Part shown: positions 6,934 to 15,161 of the stretch, piece by piece
Layout of the letters: every line of letters starts with the position of its first letter
How positions within the stretch are numbered: the first letter of the stretch is position 1
Source of the DNA: Candidatus Accumulibacter adjunctus
Lineage (GTDB): Bacteria; Pseudomonadota; Gammaproteobacteria; Burkholderiales; Rhodocyclaceae
DNA: 34,707 nt
NCBI GenBank assembly: GCA_000585015.1
Contig: JFAX01000007.1
Span: forward strand, 26,077 to 60,783
Direction: 5' to 3'
Notes under the pieces: generated by a model
The model's input: the letters and a program-made list of their open reading frames with translations, nothing else
Told to the model about the DNA's origin: nothing
Database searches by the model: none
Made by a program: the position numbers and the translations under genes

Positions 6934-9450
6934 ATGAGCGCCACCGCCACCCGTCGCTTGCCGGGCATCCGCTTCGAAGGGCGCCCGCGGGCGCTCGACG
7001 CTGCCTTGCCGCGCATGGACGTGGCGGCCTTCGTCGGTTTTGCGGCGCGTGGCCCCCTGCACCTGCCGGTGCCCATCGAGGGCCCTGAGGAGTTCCAGGA
7101 AGTTTTCGGGAACGACCTCAGGCTCGCTTGGGACCGTGTCCACGGACGTTGGGCAAACGCCCATCTGGCGGCCGCCGTACGGGCGTTCTTCGCCAACGGC
7201 GGCGTGCGCTGCTGGGTGGTACGGGTCGCGGGGCCGAATGCTTTCACCAACCGCTTCCGCTTGCCCGGACTGGCGCGCGCCGTCCGCACCGATAGCGGGT
7301 GGGTGCTCACCGCCGCGACGGCCCGCGCGCGCAGCGAAGGCAGTTGGTCGGATGAGCTGCGCGCCTGCACCCGGTTGCAGAGCCGTCCCGCCCAGGTGAC
7401 GATCGCCCGGGTACCCGTCTCGGGCGACGGCCTCGAACTGGAGCTGCGCGCGAGCCCGCCAGCGGCGGCTGGCGACCTGCTGCGCGTCGTCGCCGCGGAC
7501 GGCGTGCGACAGGCTTTCTTGCCTCTCAAGGAACTCGTCACCCTGCGCAAGGACGGCACGAGTTTGCTGAGCGTGGTGAGGGCGAGCCAGGCGCTTCTGC
7601 TGCCAGCGTCCGGCGCCAGCCCGCAGGATGCGGTTCTCGCTTCTTTCGAGTGGCCCAAGACCCGCTGCGACATTCTTTCGTTCGACCTGCGCGTGACCGG
7701 ACTGCAGGGCCGTCCCGAGTCGGACGTCGCCTCCTTCGACCTCCGGGTCGCTGGGCCGCAGGCGCGCCCCGAGCAGCTTGACGGGCTCGGCTTCGTTCCC
7801 GGGCACCCCCGGTACTGGAACGTCCTATCGACCGATGCCGAGCTTTATAGCGCTGGCAAGGCACTCGGCGGGTTTGCTGGCCAACGTTTCCCGCTGGCCG
7901 GCGACGGAGAAGGCGACCCCGATTTCTTCTTTCCGCGTGACATGTCGGGCCTGTTCGACGAGGAAAGCAAGCGCGAGGCTGACAGCCGCAGCAGGCTCGA
8001 GCGCGACGGGCTCGACCAGTTCAGCGCAGCGCTCTTCGTCGACCCGAACCTGCAGAAGAGCACACGCTCCACTCTGCTGGAACAAGCCGACTACCTCCGT
8101 TATCGCAGCCCGCTGCCGCGGCGCCTGCTCGGCGTGCACTCGCTGCTCGGCTGGAACGACCCGGCAGTCTCCGACGAGGTGACCGTGCTGGCGGTGCCCG
8201 ACGCCATGCACCGCGGTTGGCAGCGCGAGAAAGACACGTTGCCCGGGGAGTGGTTCGTCGTTCTGGAGGAACAGCCTGCGTCGACCCCTGCCGCCACCGC
8301 GACCTTCGCCGACTGCGCTTCGCCACTGCTGCCGAAGCTCGTCTGGCGGGATCCGGAATTCATTGCCGCCACCCGCACGCTGCGGCTGCACTGGAGCCCG
8401 GCGCCAGCCAACGCCGATTTGCAGTATCGGGTTGAGGAGTGTGCACTGCAGGACTTCGCCGTAACCGACTTCAGTCGCGCGGTCGCCAGTCCCGAACTCG
8501 ATTGCCCTGGCCGCGAGCCCGGCGAGGCCTTCTTCCGCGTGCGGGCCGAGTGCCAGCAGTGGACGGGTGCGTGGTCGGCGATCCTGCGCGTCCAGCTTCC
8601 GAGCCGCCACGAATTCTCACTATGCGCCCTGGACGAGAAATCCAGCACTCCGGCGTTGTTGCCGGTGCATGGCGCGCTACTGGACATGGCCGCCGCCCGT
8701 GGCGATCTGGTCGCGTTGCTGGCGCTGCCCGAGGACTGGCGGGAGAACGAGGTCCTGCTGCATGCCCGCCAGCTCGCCGAGCGCGATGGCGGCGATCACG
8801 ACCCATCGACCGGCAGTTTCGGTGCCCTCTACCATCCCTGGGCCTGCATGGCTGCGCCAGGGACGCCGCAGCCGCTTGCCGTGCCACCCGACGGCATCGC
8901 CGCCGGCATCCTCGCACGCCGCGCGCGCGAGCGCGGCGCCTGGGTGGCGCCGGCCAACGAAGCGCTGCGCAACGTCGTCGCGCTGACACCCCGACTGCTG
9001 CCCCAACGCTGGCTCGACCTTCAGGACGCGCGGGTCAACGTTCTGCGTCGCGAGCCGGCCTTCTTCACCATCCTCAGCGCCGACACCCTTGCCGGTGAGC
9101 CCGAGCTGCGACCGCTGCAAGTGCGGCGGCTGCTGATCCTGTTGCGCCGCCTCGCGCTGCGCATCGGTGCCGAGTTCGTCTTCGAGCCGCAGGGCGAAGC
9201 GCTGTGGGGAGCCGTCCAGCGGCGCTTCGAACGGGCACTCGATGATTTGTTCCGGCGCGGCGCTTTCGCCGGCGGCAAACCCGAAGATTCGTTCCAGGTG
9301 GCTGTACGTTCGGCGGCCAAACGCGCCGGCGAGGTGGATCAAGGCAGGCTGGTCGTCGAACTGCGGGTGCGTCCGGCACAGGCCCTGCGCTTCATTACCG
9401 TGCGGCTCACCCAGAGCGGTTCCGGCGCCGCCGTGACGGAGGTCTTCTGA
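6934..9450 (+). CDS. tail sheath protein 2 with a fibronectin-III-like insertion
   Basis: This 838-residue protein starts with a sheath-like domain (LPGIRFEGRPRALDAALPR, VAAFVGFAARGPLHLPVPI, AAVRAFFANGGVRCWVVRVA). It ends with the sheath C-terminal fold (GAWVAPANEALRNVVALTPR, FEPQGEALWGAVQRRFERAL, GRLVVELRVRPAQ). The middle is enlarged: residues about 465-555 look like a fibronectin type III module (TRTLRLHWSPAPANADLQYR, then FFRVRAECQQWTGAWSAI). In Afp/PVC particles minor sheath paralogs sit near the baseplate; the same role here is inference. It starts one base after the first tube gene's stop and overlaps the second tube gene by ATGA. Confidence 0.9.
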   Translation: MSATATRRLPGIRFEGRPRALDAALPRMDVAAFVGFAARGPLHLPVPIEGPEEFQEVFGNDLRLAWDRVHGRWANAHLAAAVRAFFANGGVRCWVVRVAGPNAFTNRFRLPGLARAVRTDSGWVLTAATARARSEGSWSDELRACTRLQSRPAQVTIARVPVSGDGLELELRASPPAAAGDLLRVVAADGVRQAFLPLKELVTLRKDGTSLLSVVRASQALLLPASGASPQDAVLASFEWPKTRCDILSFDLRVTGLQGRPESDVASFDLRVAGPQARPEQLDGLGFVPGHPRYWNVLSTDAELYSAGKALGGFAGQRFPLAGDGEGDPDFFFPRDMSGLFDEESKREADSRSRLERDGLDQFSAALFVDPNLQKSTRSTLLEQADYLRYRSPLPRRLLGVHSLLGWNDPAVSDEVTVLAVPDAMHRGWQREKDTLPGEWFVVLEEQPASTPAATATFADCASPLLPKLVWRDPEFIAATRTLRLHWSPAPANADLQYRVEECALQDFAVTDFSRAVASPELDCPGREPGEAFFRVRAECQQWTGAWSAILRVQLPSRHEFSLCALDEKSSTPALLPVHGALLDMAAARGDLVALLALPEDWRENEVLLHARQLAERDGGDHDPSTGSFGALYHPWACMAAPGTPQPLAVPPDGIAAGILARRARERGAWVAPANEALRNVVALTPRLLPQRWLDLQDARVNVLRREPAFFTILSADTLAGEPELRPLQVRRLLILLRRLALRIGAEFVFEPQGEALWGAVQRRFERALDDLFRRGAFAGGKPEDSFQVAVRSAAKRAGEVDQGRLVVELRVRPAQALRFITVRLTQSGSGAAVTEVF
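7678..7773 (+). repeat. tandem 18-codon repeat inside sheath 2
   Basis: SFDLRVTGLQGRPE and SFDLRVAGPQARPE follow each other with an 18-residue (54-base) period. The underlying DNA is also similar (TTCGACCTGCGCGTGACCGG versus TTCGACCTCCGGGTCGCTGG), so the duplication is fairly recent. It keeps the reading frame and probably lengthens a linker or loop before the conserved GLGFVPGHPRYW segment. Confidence 0.75.
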
Positions 9451-9917
9451 TGATTGCCGACGGTAGCGTCCGTCCCTTCTCGGCCTTCAACTTCGAGGTG
9501 CGGATCCGCCGCGAGGGTGAGACCGCTGCGCTCTGCGGCGGCACCTTCGCCGAGTGTGATGGACTCGACATGAGCCTGGACGTCAAGACCATCCGCCAGG
9601 GTGGCGACAACCGGCGGCAGATCCGGCTCGCCGGCCCCGCCGCTTACGGCCAGCTGACGCTCAAACGCGGCATGACCCAGGGCTTCGACCTGTGGAAATG
9701 GTTCTCCGATACGCTCGACGACCCCGGGCTGCGCGCCGACGCCGAGGTCGTGCTGTTCGCTGCCGACGGCAGCACCGAGCAGCTTCGTTTTGCCCTGACG
9801 CGCTGTCTCCCGATCAAGCTCAAGACGCCACCGCTCAACGCCCGCGATGGCGTGGTGGCGATCGAGGAACTCCAGCTCGCCTACGAAACACTCTCCGTAC
9901 CAGGAGCGTCACGATGA
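9450..9917 (+). CDS. tail tube protein 2 (gp19-like, Pvc5/Afp5-like)
   Basis: This 155-residue paralog of the tube protein at 6480 has the same order of motifs: FSAFNFEVRI, FAECDGLDMSLDVK, GQLTLKRGMTQGFDLWKWF, IKLKTPPLNARDGVVAIEEL, LQLAYETLSV. In Afp/PVC a second tube protein forms the first ring on the hub and links spike to tube. The same role is likely here because it immediately precedes the LysM adaptor gene. It overlaps its neighbours on both sides by ATGA. Confidence 0.92.
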   Translation: MIADGSVRPFSAFNFEVRIRREGETAALCGGTFAECDGLDMSLDVKTIRQGGDNRRQIRLAGPAAYGQLTLKRGMTQGFDLWKWFSDTLDDPGLRADAEVVLFAADGSTEQLRFALTRCLPIKLKTPPLNARDGVVAIEELQLAYETLSVPGASR

Positions 9918-10624
9918 GCGGGCTGGTGACGGCGAAGCTGTTCGAGCTGGACGACAAGCTCGAGGACGAGAAATCGGGTGGCAAGCGGGCCAGCGTGCAG
10001 TTCAACCCGGAAACGCTGAAGGTGACCTACGCCAACCAGATCGTCGATCCACCCACCGGCGCCAGCAACCCGGACAACGGATCGGCCAAAGGGCAGTTCG
10101 TCGGCGCCGGCAGCACCAGGCTGGCGCTGCAGCTCTGGTTCGACATCAACGTACCGATGCCGGGCAGCGAACCTTCGGTGGACGACGTGCGTCGCCTGAC
10201 GCAAAGCGTCACCCAGCTGATGCAACCGGAAGCGTCGGCAACGGACAAGCAAAAATACATTCCCCCGGTGGTTCGCTTCGAATGGGGTTCGTTCAAGTTT
10301 GACGGGGTCATCGAGTCCCTGGAAGAGACGCTGGATTTCTTCTCAGAGAAGGGCGTCCCGCTGCGCGCCAGCATGGCGCTGGTGATGTCGCAGCAGAAGA
10401 TTCTGATCATTCCCCTGGGCACCGCCGCCGGTCGCCAGCGGAAGTCGCCAGGCGCCGAACCGCTGGCGGCGGCGGCGCAGGGAAGCAGCGTGCAAGGGAT
10501 CGCCGCGGCGGCTGGCAAGGGTGGCAACTGGCAGAGCATCGCCAGCGCCAACGGCATCGAAAACCCGCGCCAACTGGCCGCCGGACAGCTCCTGAACCTG
10601 TCGACCGGCCGCAAGCGGTACTGA
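9914..10624 (+). CDS. LysM-containing baseplate adaptor (Pvc7/Afp7-like, CIS_tube family)
   Basis: This 236-residue protein starts at the ATG overlapping the previous stop (ATGA). The N-terminal 160 residues carry the contractile-injection tube-initiator pattern (ASVQFNPETLKVTYANQ, STRLALQLWFDIN, PPVVRFEWGSFKFDGVIESL, DFFSEKGVPLRASMALVMSQ). A C-terminal LysM-like module covers residues about 204-230 (WQSIASANGIENPRQLAAGQ). Homologs (T4 gp53, Afp7, Pvc7) glue baseplate wedges to the hub or first tube ring. An Ala/Gly-rich linker separates the two domains. Confidence 0.92.
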   Translation: MSGLVTAKLFELDDKLEDEKSGGKRASVQFNPETLKVTYANQIVDPPTGASNPDNGSAKGQFVGAGSTRLALQLWFDINVPMPGSEPSVDDVRRLTQSVTQLMQPEASATDKQKYIPPVVRFEWGSFKFDGVIESLEETLDFFSEKGVPLRASMALVMSQQKILIIPLGTAAGRQRKSPGAEPLAAAAQGSSVQGIAAAAGKGGNWQSIASANGIENPRQLAAGQLLNLSTGRKRY

Positions 10625-10635
10625 GGAGACGCATC

Positions 10636-10806
10636 ATGCCCGTGATCATCAGCGAATTCGAAGTCGTTCCCGAGCCCGAGCGGGAACCAGCCGCCGTCCA
10701 GGAGCACGACTCTCGGGAAAAGGTTGCGCCGCCGCCGGCAGCGCAGGATGTGGCGCGGATCGTGCAATTGCTGACCGAGCGCGCGCTGCGCGCGTGGGCG
10801 GACTGA
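10636..10806 (+). CDS. small eCIS protein, DUF5908-like (Pvc6/Afp6 position)
   Basis: This 56-residue ORF starts MPVIISEFEVVPEPEREPAA and ends in an amphipathic helix (VARIVQLLTERALRAWAD). The short N-terminal strand, charged linker and C-terminal helix resemble DUF5908 proteins, found between the LysM adaptor and the spike gene in Afp/PVC-type loci. A GAGGAGAC ribosome-binding site precedes the ATG and the next gene begins 3 bases after its stop. Its exact function is unknown; a small baseplate or chaperone component is likely. Confidence 0.75.
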   Translation: MPVIISEFEVVPEPEREPAAVQEHDSREKVAPPPAAQDVARIVQLLTERALRAWAD

Positions 10807-10809
10807 GCC

Positions 10810-11871
10810 ATGTCCGCCCGCGACAGCTCAGAGCTCGTGGCCCGGCCGACGCTGGTCGTAGACGAGCGCGACCAACTCGGGCTCGATCTGCTCGAACTGG
10901 CCATCCGGGAGTCCGCGGAGGGCCTCTATCGCTGCGAGGCGCTGCTCAACAACTGGGACAATACCGGCAACGGGGCAGGTTTTCTCCACTTCGACCGCCG
11001 CACGCTTGAGTTCGGCAAGCGTTTCGAAGTCAGACTCGGCAACGACACCCTCTTCGACGGGCGGATCATGGCGCTGCAGGCCGACTTCCCCGAGGCCGGT
11101 CGGGTGCCGCGCCTGCGGGTGCTCGCGGACGATCGCTTGCAGGACCTGCGGATGACCCGCCGCAGCCGGACGCTTGCCGACGTCAGCGACTCCGACGCCA
11201 TCGGCCGCATCGCCCGCGACCACGGCCTGACGGCGCAGGTGGACCTTTCCGGGCCGAAGCACAAGATCCTCGCGCAGGTGAACCAGAGCGACCTTGCGTT
11301 CGTGCGCGAACGTGCCCGGACCGCTGGCGCCGAGGTGTGGATGGCCGGCAGCACGCTGCACGTCGCACCGCGAAATCAGCGCCAGGGCGGGTGCCTGACG
11401 CTGGCACACGGCGGGCTGCTGCGCGAGTTCTCGGTGATCGCCGACCTCGCCGGGCAGCACAGCAAGGTCACGCTGGGCGGCTGGGATGTCGCCAGCAAGT
11501 CGGCCATCAAGGGCGAAGCCGAGGCGGCAGCGCTGGGCGGCGAACTGGGTGACGACGAAAGCGGCGCGGCGATCCTGAAGTCCGCGCTCGGCGAGCGGCG
11601 GCAAAGCGTTGCGCACACCGTTCCGCTGGCCGCCGACGAGGCGCGGACGCACGCCGAAGCCCGCTTCCGCGCGGCAGCGCGACGCTTCGTCGTCGGCCGC
11701 GGAGTGGCCGAAACCGACCCCGCGATCCGGGTGGGCGCCACCGTCGACCTGCAGGGTCTGGGGCCCTTGTTCAGCGGCAAGTACTACGTCTGCGAGACGC
11801 AGGTGCGCTTCGACGGCGAAGGCCTGCGCACCGAGTTCACCGGCGAGCGGCCAGGGCTGGGACGGCCGTGA
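10810..11871 (+). CDS. gp27/GpD-like hub protein (phage late control D family, Pvc8 N-half equivalent)
   Basis: This 353-residue protein matches the hub fold of phage late control D and VgrG N-termini. An N-terminal beta domain (RPTLVVDERDQLGLDLLELA, LYRCEALLNNW) is followed by GKRFEVRLGNDTLFDGRIMA, RLRVLADDRLQDLRMTRRSR and DSDAIGRIARDHGLTAQVD. A second barrel contains QVNQSDLAFVRERARTAGAE. The trimeric hub connects tube, spike and wedges. In Afp8/Pvc8 hub and spike are fused; here the gp5-like spike is a separate gene starting 16 bases downstream. Confidence 0.9.
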   Translation: MSARDSSELVARPTLVVDERDQLGLDLLELAIRESAEGLYRCEALLNNWDNTGNGAGFLHFDRRTLEFGKRFEVRLGNDTLFDGRIMALQADFPEAGRVPRLRVLADDRLQDLRMTRRSRTLADVSDSDAIGRIARDHGLTAQVDLSGPKHKILAQVNQSDLAFVRERARTAGAEVWMAGSTLHVAPRNQRQGGCLTLAHGGLLREFSVIADLAGQHSKVTLGGWDVASKSAIKGEAEAAALGGELGDDESGAAILKSALGERRQSVAHTVPLAADEARTHAEARFRAAARRFVVGRGVAETDPAIRVGATVDLQGLGPLFSGKYYVCETQVRFDGEGLRTEFTGERPGLGRP

Positions 11872-11887
11872 AAGGAAGCGTGAAGCG

Positions 11888-12607
11888 ATGATGCTCGACA
11901 CCGGACTACTCGAACAGGCGCTGCTGCCACGCGCCGCCACCGGCCTCGGCGGCCGCTGGTACGGCGTCTTTCCGGCCCTGGTCACCGACCTCAAGGACCC
12001 GGACGGACAGGGCCGCGTCAAGGTCACGCTGCCCTGGGCGCCCGACTCCGACGACAGTCGTTACGAAGCCTGGGCGCGGCTGGCGACGCTGATGGGCGGC
12101 AACAACCGCGGCAGTTGGTTCGTTCCCGACACCAACGACGAAGTGCTGGTCGCCTTCGAGGGTGGCGATCCGCGCCGTCCCTACGTGCTCGGCGGCTTGT
12201 GGAACGGCAGCGACCAGCCGCCGGACAGCATGGACGGCGGCGGCAACAACTACCGCAAGGTGCTGCGCTCGCGCAACGGCGTCAAGCTCACGCTCGACGA
12301 CCAGGACGGCCAGGAGAAAATGATCCTGGAAACCCCGGGCGGCCAGAAAGTGACCCTGAAGGACGGCCCCGGTGCGATCGAAATCGAGGACAGCAACGGC
12401 AACTCGGTGAAGCTGGAGTCCTCCGGCATCACCGTCAACGCCTCGGCCAAGGTCACCATCAACGCCAGCCAGATCGCCATCTCCGCCGGCCTGGTGACGG
12501 TGGACGCCGGCATGTCCCGGTTCAGCGGCGTCCTGCAGGCCGACACCGTGATCAGCAACTCAGTGATCAGTGCCTCGTACACGCCGGGCGCTGGCAACAT
12601 CTGGTGA
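11888..12607 (+). CDS. gp5/VgrG-like spike protein (OB fold plus beta-helix needle)
   Basis: This 239-residue protein starts at tandem ATGs (11888 or 11891) after GGAAG. Residues about 20-100 are the gp5 OB-fold (WYGVFPALVTDLKDPDGQGR, VTLPW, WARLATLMGGNNRGSWFVPD, VLVAFEGGDPRRPYVLGGLW). Strand-turn repeats follow that typically form the triple-stranded beta-helix (VTLKDGPGAIEIEDSNGNSV, ITVNASAKVTINASQIAISA). No lysozyme domain is present. It makes the piercing spike on the hub. The C-terminus ends in GNIW with no PAAR domain. Confidence 0.92.
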   Translation: MMLDTGLLEQALLPRAATGLGGRWYGVFPALVTDLKDPDGQGRVKVTLPWAPDSDDSRYEAWARLATLMGGNNRGSWFVPDTNDEVLVAFEGGDPRRPYVLGGLWNGSDQPPDSMDGGGNNYRKVLRSRNGVKLTLDDQDGQEKMILETPGGQKVTLKDGPGAIEIEDSNGNSVKLESSGITVNASAKVTINASQIAISAGLVTVDAGMSRFSGVLQADTVISNSVISASYTPGAGNIW

Positions 12608-12612
12608 AAACG

Positions 12613-14757
12613 ATGAATCCGCACACGACTCTCTGGACTTCGCCGGCGCCGCTCTGGGGCCGCTTCGACAGCAGCCCCGGCAGCGTGGCGGCGGCGCTCG
12701 CCACGGATCAGGCGCGGCCGGCGATCCTGCGCTTCGCCAGCGATGACTTCATGGATCAATTGCTGGCCATGCTGGCCGCCGACCCGCGGCAGATCGGCAG
12801 CCTGATCGCCCGCCCCGAGACCTGGCGCAGCCCGTCGGGCGACGCGCCGGACCTGATCGAGCGCGTGCCGCTGCCGCGGCTGGCAAGGGCACTCACTCGC
12901 CTGCGCAAGCGCCAGGCGCCGTCGACCGCACTGTCGCCAAGCACGCACGCGGTCGTCGAGAAGGAGAACGGCGTCGAGCGCAGCAAGCCGCTCAAGCTCT
13001 ACCAGCCTGCCCACCAGCGCTACTACCTGGTCGGTGCGAACCTCGTCTGCGAGCGGGTCGGCTTCCCCGATCGCACCCTCGGCGCGACCGGCAGCGAGCA
13101 CGTCGGCTTCGTGCTGCGGCGGCTGTTTCCCCCCAAGGGAAAGGAGGAAGGGCCGCCATTCGAGGAGTACGCCTTCGTCAAGGACGCCAGCGACGCACGC
13201 TGGCAACGCATCGCAGCGGACGCCGGTGTCGCCGATCCGGCGGCGAAGCTGCTCGCTGGAGAGGAACTGCTGCCGCTCTTCCCGCTCAACTTCCGCGACG
13301 ATGCCGACCATCCACGGCGTCTGCTCGCGGGTCTGGTGCCGGTGGGCCGGCGCGAGGAGTACATGAGTACCTACAAGCAGCACGAAACGCTGCTCGAGGG
13401 AGCCCGGCCCGGCGGGTTGGCGCCCGGAGGGACCATGATGACGGCGCGCAAGGAACAGTTCAAGATGGAAGTCACCGAGCCGTGGAAGAATCTGATCCGC
13501 TCGGCCTACACCGCCGCCCCGCGTATCGTGGACGACGGGTCCATGTCCAAGGATCAGAAATCGGACGAGAAGTTCGACTTGCCAAGGCGGAAACGTGACG
13601 CGGCAACGGCGGCGAACGACCAGGCACAGGGACAGTCGTGGCTGATCCTGCTCGACTTCGCCGATTTCCTGTACCTGCACCTGCGACCGGTCTGGGATTG
13701 CGTGCTCGACCCGTCGCAACGCGATGGCCTGAAAAACGAAAACCAGCGGCGTTTGTTCGACTGGCTCAATGGCACCGCCATCGGCTCGGGATGGCCGATC
13801 AGCGGCGGCGGGCGCGCTTTTGCCAGCAACCTGCGCGACGCGCTCAAGCGCATCCGGGAGAAGGACGAGGTGCGCCAGGGTCTCGAGGGGGCGACGCGGC
13901 CGTTCCCGGAGACTATCGATACCGAACCCGCCTGGCCCAGCTTCCTGTATCTGCTGGCCGGGGTGAACAAAGTGAACGACTCGTTCGTTGCCGGTGGCGT
14001 ACACGAATCACTTGCCAAGCTGGCAGGCCCGCAAGCGGAAGCCGACGATGTCGGCGCCGATTTTCCGCCATCGTCATCGTCATCGTCACCGTTGCTGGCG
14101 GCCATCGACCAGCAGGTCGCGTCGCTCGATAAACTGGTGCAACTCGTCATCACCGCAATCGACCCCGACGCGCCGGCCACGCCGGCGCCACCGCTGCCCT
14201 TCGCGCTTCGCCTGCGCGACGCGCTGAAAAGCACCGCGGGCGACCCCGGCTGGTTCGTCCTGCGCTGCGTTCATGTGCGTTGCGATTGCGGCCCGCTCAA
14301 GCCGGCCGTGCTGAGCGCCGCCAGCGAGCGCTTCCAGCTCGCGAGTTTCTTCGATCCGGATGCACCGGCGCGGCCAATCCGCATCTCGCTGCCGCTCGAC
14401 ACGACGACGGCCGGCCTGCGCAAGCACAGCCGGAACACGGCCTTCGTCATCTCCGACGTCCTCTGCGGCCAGATCCAGCGTGCCAAGGGCCTGGGTTTCG
14501 TCGACCTCGTGCTCTCGGTGCTGCCCTGGCCGTTCCACAAGGATCTCGACCTGCACGAGATGGGGCCCTGCCAGCGCGGTAGTACACCGATCGGCATGAT
14601 CTGCTCGCTGTCGCTGCCGATCATCACCATCTGCGCGTTGATCCTGCTGACCGTCATCGTCAGTCTGTTCGACCTCATCTTCCGCTGGCTGCCGTGGTTC
14701 GTGATCTGTTTTCCGATCCCGGGCCTCAAGGCCAAGAAAACTGGAGGCTCGCCATGA
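12613..14757 (+). CDS. large unassigned eCIS protein with a C-terminal hydrophobic anchor
   Basis: This 714-residue protein lies between spike and gp25, where Afp/PVC loci usually carry the PAAR tip. Most of it looks soluble and alpha/beta (LFPLNFRDDADHPRRLLAGL, LDFADFLYLHLRPVWD). A Ser hexad near residue 490 and a Pro-rich linker follow. Residues about 661-704 hold two adjacent strongly hydrophobic stretches (LPIITICALILLTVIVSLFD, then RWLPWFVICFPIPG), consistent with a membrane hairpin or a buried hydrophobic tip. No signal peptide is seen. The ATG at 12613 is chosen; an in-frame GTG at 12604 is possible. It overlaps gp25 by ATGA. The function is not recognised; membrane attachment or tip formation is inference. 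Confidence 0.82.
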   Translation: MNPHTTLWTSPAPLWGRFDSSPGSVAAALATDQARPAILRFASDDFMDQLLAMLAADPRQIGSLIARPETWRSPSGDAPDLIERVPLPRLARALTRLRKRQAPSTALSPSTHAVVEKENGVERSKPLKLYQPAHQRYYLVGANLVCERVGFPDRTLGATGSEHVGFVLRRLFPPKGKEEGPPFEEYAFVKDASDARWQRIAADAGVADPAAKLLAGEELLPLFPLNFRDDADHPRRLLAGLVPVGRREEYMSTYKQHETLLEGARPGGLAPGGTMMTARKEQFKMEVTEPWKNLIRSAYTAAPRIVDDGSMSKDQKSDEKFDLPRRKRDAATAANDQAQGQSWLILLDFADFLYLHLRPVWDCVLDPSQRDGLKNENQRRLFDWLNGTAIGSGWPISGGGRAFASNLRDALKRIREKDEVRQGLEGATRPFPETIDTEPAWPSFLYLLAGVNKVNDSFVAGGVHESLAKLAGPQAEADDVGADFPPSSSSSSPLLAAIDQQVASLDKLVQLVITAIDPDAPATPAPPLPFALRLRDALKSTAGDPGWFVLRCVHVRCDCGPLKPAVLSAASERFQLASFFDPDAPARPIRISLPLDTTTAGLRKHSRNTAFVISDVLCGQIQRAKGLGFVDLVLSVLPWPFHKDLDLHEMGPCQRGSTPIGMICSLSLPIITICALILLTVIVSLFDLIFRWLPWFVICFPIPGLKAKKTGGSP

Positions 14758-15152
14758 TCAACAACGCCGGGCGCATCTTCGGTCGCGGCATCGCGTTCCC
14801 GCCGCGTGTCGGTGCCGATGGCCGCGTCGCGTGGTCCGAGGGCGAGGCCAACGTGCGCGAGAGCCTGCGCATCATCCTCATGACCGAGCCGCGCGAACGC
14901 CTGCACCTGCCGGCTTTCGGGGGCGGGCTACGGCAGTTCCTGTTCGAGCCCAACAACCCCGGAACCCGCCATCGCATCCGCGAAACCATCGAGGAAGCAC
15001 TCGCCCGCTGGGAGCCGCGGGTGCGCCTGCAGGCAGTGAGCGTCGAGCCGGACCCCGTCGACCCGGAAGCAGCGGTGGTCACCGTCACCTACCGCCTGGT
15101 GGCAACGCAGGCGCTGGAACGGGTCAGCCTCTCGCTGCAGCTCGCCAGCTAG
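14754..15152 (+). CDS. gp25-like baseplate wedge protein (Pvc9/Afp9-like)
   Basis: This 132-residue protein belongs to the GPW/gp25 family. It shows the diagnostic VRESLRIILMTEPRERLHLP, FGGGLRQFLFEPNN and HRIRETIEEALARWEPRVRL, then a YRLVATQALERVSLSL strand. Gp25 is the baseplate component that starts sheath polymerisation. Length is normal for the family. The ATG overlaps the stop of the hydrophobic-tail gene (ATGA), so the two are probably translationally coupled. Confidence 0.95.
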   Translation: MINNAGRIFGRGIAFPPRVGADGRVAWSEGEANVRESLRIILMTEPRERLHLPAFGGGLRQFLFEPNNPGTRHRIRETIEEALARWEPRVRLQAVSVEPDPVDPEAAVVTVTYRLVATQALERVSLSLQLAS

Positions 15153-15161
15153 GACGACGCC

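Noticed and set aside
12250-14004. 584-codon minus-strand ORF opposite the spike and hydrophobic-tail genes
   Set aside because: It overlaps two confident plus-strand genes, and its translation shows no domain, only an Arg/Gln/His-rich shadow composition.
14068-14088. Short repeat of CATCGT units encoding a Ser run, considered as a phase-variation tract
   Set aside because: The unit is six bases, so copy-number change would not shift the frame, and only about three units are present.
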